This document shows positions 61,716 through 64,000 of a stretch of DNA of 64,000 nt, in pieces. A model generated the notes under the pieces. It saw only the letters and a program-made list of their open reading frames with translations, did no database searches and had not been told where the DNA came from. Position 1 is the first letter of the stretch; the number at the start of each line of letters is the position of its first letter. Source of the stretch: JAXMAR01 sp046350295 (GTDB lineage Bacteria > Planctomycetota > Planctomycetia > Gemmatales > Gemmataceae); the NCBI GenBank assembly GCA_046350295.1, contig JAXMAR010000004.1, positions 1 to 64,000 of the forward strand, in the 5' to 3' direction. A program made the position numbers and the translations under genes.

Positions 61716-64000
61716 TCACCCCAACCAGCGGTCGCTCAGTAGCGTCGCCGCGTAAGTAAGCCCGACCACGACCAGGACGAGTCCCCAATCCGACCAGCCG
61801 AGCGGCGTCAACTGGAAGAAGCCGGCCGCGGGAGGAAGGTACATCGCCGGCAGGTAAAGGGGAATTGCCGCGAGCCCCAGCAGCCAGTAGCGGTCCGGCC
61901 GCGTCCCCGCCGGCTCTCCGTCCACCAGGGCCCGCCAGAGCGCGGTGACACCGAGCAGGACCAGAGTCGAGAGGAGCATCGTGCGCTCATACGATCGATG
62001 CGCCGGCCCCGTCCCTTCCGCCAGCTGGTGCGCGATGAGCTGGATCGCCACTCCGCCCAGGCCAAAAAGAACGCCCGTGCGCAGCGCGAACGAGCCGACC
62101 TCGCGCAGGAAGCGCGGCTTGGTCGCCGCGCGCGAGCGTTGCCGGCTCACGGCGATGGCGAGGGCCGGGATGCCGATGACGGTCCAGTTGAGCAGCGTCA
62201 CCTGCTGCGGCACGTAAGGAAAGTGAAAGCCGAGCCAGCCGCAGTAATAGACGAGGATGAGGATCAGCGAATAGACGTTCTTGACCAGGAACAGCTTCGA
62301 GGAGCGGCGCAGGTTGCGGACGATGGTGCGGCCTTCCTCCAGCGTCTCCGGCAAGAGGGCGAAGTTGTTGCTCTCCAGCACAAGACCGGAAACGGTCTTG
62401 CTCGCCTGGCTTCCCTCCCCCATGGCGATGCCGAGGTCGGCCCGCTTGATGGGTAAGACGTCGTTGACGCCGTCGCCGATCATCGCCACATGCCGGCCGG
62501 CCCGCTGCAGCGTCTCGACGATCTGCACCTTCTGCTCCGGCGCCACCCGGCCAAAGACGCTGCGTTCTTCGATCAGCCGCGCCGCCTCCGCGCTCGCCTT
62601 CAGCTCGTCGCCGGAGACGACCGGATCGCGCGCCAGCGGCAGGTCGAGATGACTCACCGTCCCTTGCACCGTTTCCGGGTTATCGCCCGAGATCACCTTG
62701 AACTCGATGCCCTGGGCGTAGAGGGCCTTGAGTACGTCCCCTGCTTCGGGCCGTAGCTCATCGGCCAGACACGCGAGGGCGATGGGCCGCAGCGGCGCGT
62801 CGGGCAGCGTTGTCTTGTCCGCAAGAGGGACGGGCGCCATCTCGCCCAAAAGGAGGATGCGGAGACCGCGCTGACGCAGCGGATGCAAGCGTTCGTCAAA
62901 GCTCTCGGCATCGGTTTCGGCCAGCCAACGCTGAAGGGTTTCCGGGGCGCCCAGCACCAGCAATCGCTCCTTGCCGTCGAGCCGGACGCGCACCGCGCTG
63001 TAGCGGTTCTGCGACTTGAAAGGAATCTGGTCGAGCAGTTCGACGCTGGCGCCCCCGAGCGCGGCCGTCAGCGCTTGGAGGTTCTTGTTCTGCCGGTCAA
63101 CGCTGGCGGAGGCGAAAGCGCGGAGCAACTCTGTCGCCTGGGAGGGCGAGGCTCCCGCCGAGCCGGGCGCATTTAACGCGAGAATCTGGTCCAGCTTGAG
63201 CCGGTTCGTCGTCAAGGTCCCCGTCTTGTCGGTGCAGACGACATCGACGGCCGCCATCGTCTCGACCGCGTTCAGCCGCTGCACGATGGCGCCGCGCCGG
63301 CTCATGACGATGGCGCCCATGCTGAAGGCGATCGTCGCGGTGAGCACCATCCCCTGCGGTACCATCGAGGTGATGGTCGCGGCGATCATGGCGACGTATT
63401 GCCGGGTCTCGCGGTCGTGCGTCTCCGGCGGTCCCGCTCGAAGAAGATAGGCGATCGTGTAGAGGACGCAGAGCGCCAGCGCGGTGTAGGAGAGAATGGT
63501 CACGAGCCGGTTGATGACGCGCGTGAGCGGGCTATTGGTGAAGTGGTACCGCCGCGCCTGCTGGGACGTGCGATTGGCGAACGCGTCGGCGCCGACCTTG
63601 TCCGCCCGATAGGCTCCCTGTCCCGCCACGCAGAAGCTTCCGGAGAGCACATTCTCCCCGTCGTGGCGGCGCACCGGATCGGATTCGCCGGTCAGCAGCG
63701 CTTCATCGACCTCCAGGAACTCGCTGACAAGGACGGGGCCGTCCGCGACGACCGTCTCGCCCGCTTGAAGCAGGATGTGCTCGCCGAGGACGACGTCGCC
63801 CGCGGGTATTTCAACCGGGGCGCCGTCGCGCAGTACGCGCGCCTTCGCTTCGACGAGGATGGACAGCTTGTCGAGATGGCGCTTGGCCCGGATTTCTTGA
63901 AACAGCCCGATGGCGGTGTTGACGATGGCGAAGCCGCTCACGGCGATGCCCCCCTGGACCTCGCCGAAGCCGAAGAGAGCGATGGCGGCCGGGGTCACCA
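61716..64000 (-). CDS. P-type cation ATPase, 5' end beyond the window
   Basis: At least 760 residues of a P-type ATPase: TGESDPV (actuator loop), VCTDKTGTLT (phosphorylated Asp), SGDNPETV, MIGDGVNDVLPIKRADLG, then about six C-terminal membrane segments. The M4 motif reads SMVPQGMVLTATIAF rather than PEGLP or CPC. This fits CtpE-like (Ca2+-type) pumps better than heavy-metal pumps. The reading frame remains open to the window edge, so the N-terminal helices are missing. Ion specificity unproven. Confidence 0.82.
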   Translation of the reverse strand, partial: VTPAAIALFGFGEVQGGIAVSGFAIVNTAIGLFQEIRAKRHLDKLSILVEAKARVLRDGAPVEIPAGDVVLGEHILLQAGETVVADGPVLVSEFLEVDEALLTGESDPVRRHDGENVLSGSFCVAGQGAYRADKVGADAFANRTSQQARRYHFTNSPLTRVINRLVTILSYTALALCVLYTIAYLLRAGPPETHDRETRQYVAMIAATITSMVPQGMVLTATIAFSMGAIVMSRRGAIVQRLNAVETMAAVDVVCTDKTGTLTTNRLKLDQILALNAPGSAGASPSQATELLRAFASASVDRQNKNLQALTAALGGASVELLDQIPFKSQNRYSAVRVRLDGKERLLVLGAPETLQRWLAETDAESFDERLHPLRQRGLRILLLGEMAPVPLADKTTLPDAPLRPIALACLADELRPEAGDVLKALYAQGIEFKVISGDNPETVQGTVSHLDLPLARDPVVSGDELKASAEAARLIEERSVFGRVAPEQKVQIVETLQRAGRHVAMIGDGVNDVLPIKRADLGIAMGEGSQASKTVSGLVLESNNFALLPETLEEGRTIVRNLRRSSKLFLVKNVYSLILILVYYCGWLGFHFPYVPQQVTLLNWTVIGIPALAIAVSRQRSRAATKPRFLREVGSFALRTGVLFGLGGVAIQLIAHQLAEGTGPAHRSYERTMLLSTLVLLGVTALWRALVDGEPAGTRPDRYWLLGLAAIPLYLPAMYLPPAAGFFQLTPLGWSDWGLVLVVVGLTYAATLLSDRWLG

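Noticed and set aside
1..64000. tRNA and rRNA genes
   Set aside because: None seen by eye on either strand; a covariance-model scan would be needed to exclude tRNA fully.

Overview
The window looks like chromosome of a planctomycete close to the Gemmataceae. The reasons are high GC, a DUF1800/DUF1501 pair, TIGR03067-type and DUF1573 secreted proteins, a protease with an N-terminal LEDRTL motif, an ECF sigma factor with a membrane-anchored tail, and a Planctomycetes/Verrucomicrobia-type bacterial microcompartment (BMC) operon. I saw no rRNA, tRNA, CRISPR array, transposase or phage gene.

Layout. 0.1-9.4 kb: secreted proteins, a hisD-hisC-hisB cluster, a lipoprotein pair and a 1207-residue fused flavin/Fe-S oxidoreductase. 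9.6-14.5 kb: an MFS transporter, small broken genes carrying palindromic repeats, and a DUF1573 protein. 14.6-25.2 kb: a Pat-like acyl-CoA synthetase/acetyltransferase, a second MFS exporter, a TIGR03067 gene split by TGA, an SMP-30 protein and a secreted protein-DUF1800-DUF1501 operon. 25.3-28.7 kb: a frameshifted small gene, an SRPBCC protein, the ECF factor and a second gene interrupted by an in-frame TGA. 28.9-39.2 kb: a Kdp potassium-uptake locus. A KdpD sensor module, a separate histidine kinase and an NtrC-type regulator diverge from a small membrane ORF, kdpF, kdpA, kdpB and kdpC. The intergenic region carries a palindrome and two -24/-12 motifs, so Kdp here is probably sigma-54 dependent. 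39.5-48.4 kb: a small ORF behind a near-perfect -24/-12 promoter, a P450, an ABC-2 permease, an SDR, a LOG-family protein and a surface subtilase.

48.7-59.8 kb: the BMC operon. Order: DeoR regulator, PduL, two BMC-H shell proteins, acetate kinase, BMC-P, aldehyde dehydrogenase, BMC-P, an RpiB-like protein, BMC-P, [four-helix-bundle protein], class II aldolase, [PIN-domain toxin-antitoxin pair], LDH/MDH-like dehydrogenase, and a conserved 400-residue protein. By analogy with described planctomycete compartments it would cleave fuculose- or rhamnulose-phosphate to lactaldehyde, oxidise that to acyl-CoA and then acyl-phosphate, recover ATP with the kinase, and recycle NADH with the dehydrogenase. 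This copy has been invaded by repeats: a REPIN-like element sits in frame inside pduL, three copies of a 30-bp palindrome lie between shell and enzyme genes, and inverted heptamer tracts bracket the four-helix-bundle gene. After the operon come a TPR-sulfotransferase and a P-type ATPase cut by the window edge.

Caution: kdpA, kdpB, the P450 and several small genes show one- or two-base indels, some of them compensating. These could be consensus errors in the assembly rather than biology, so the broken-gene claims need read-level checking.
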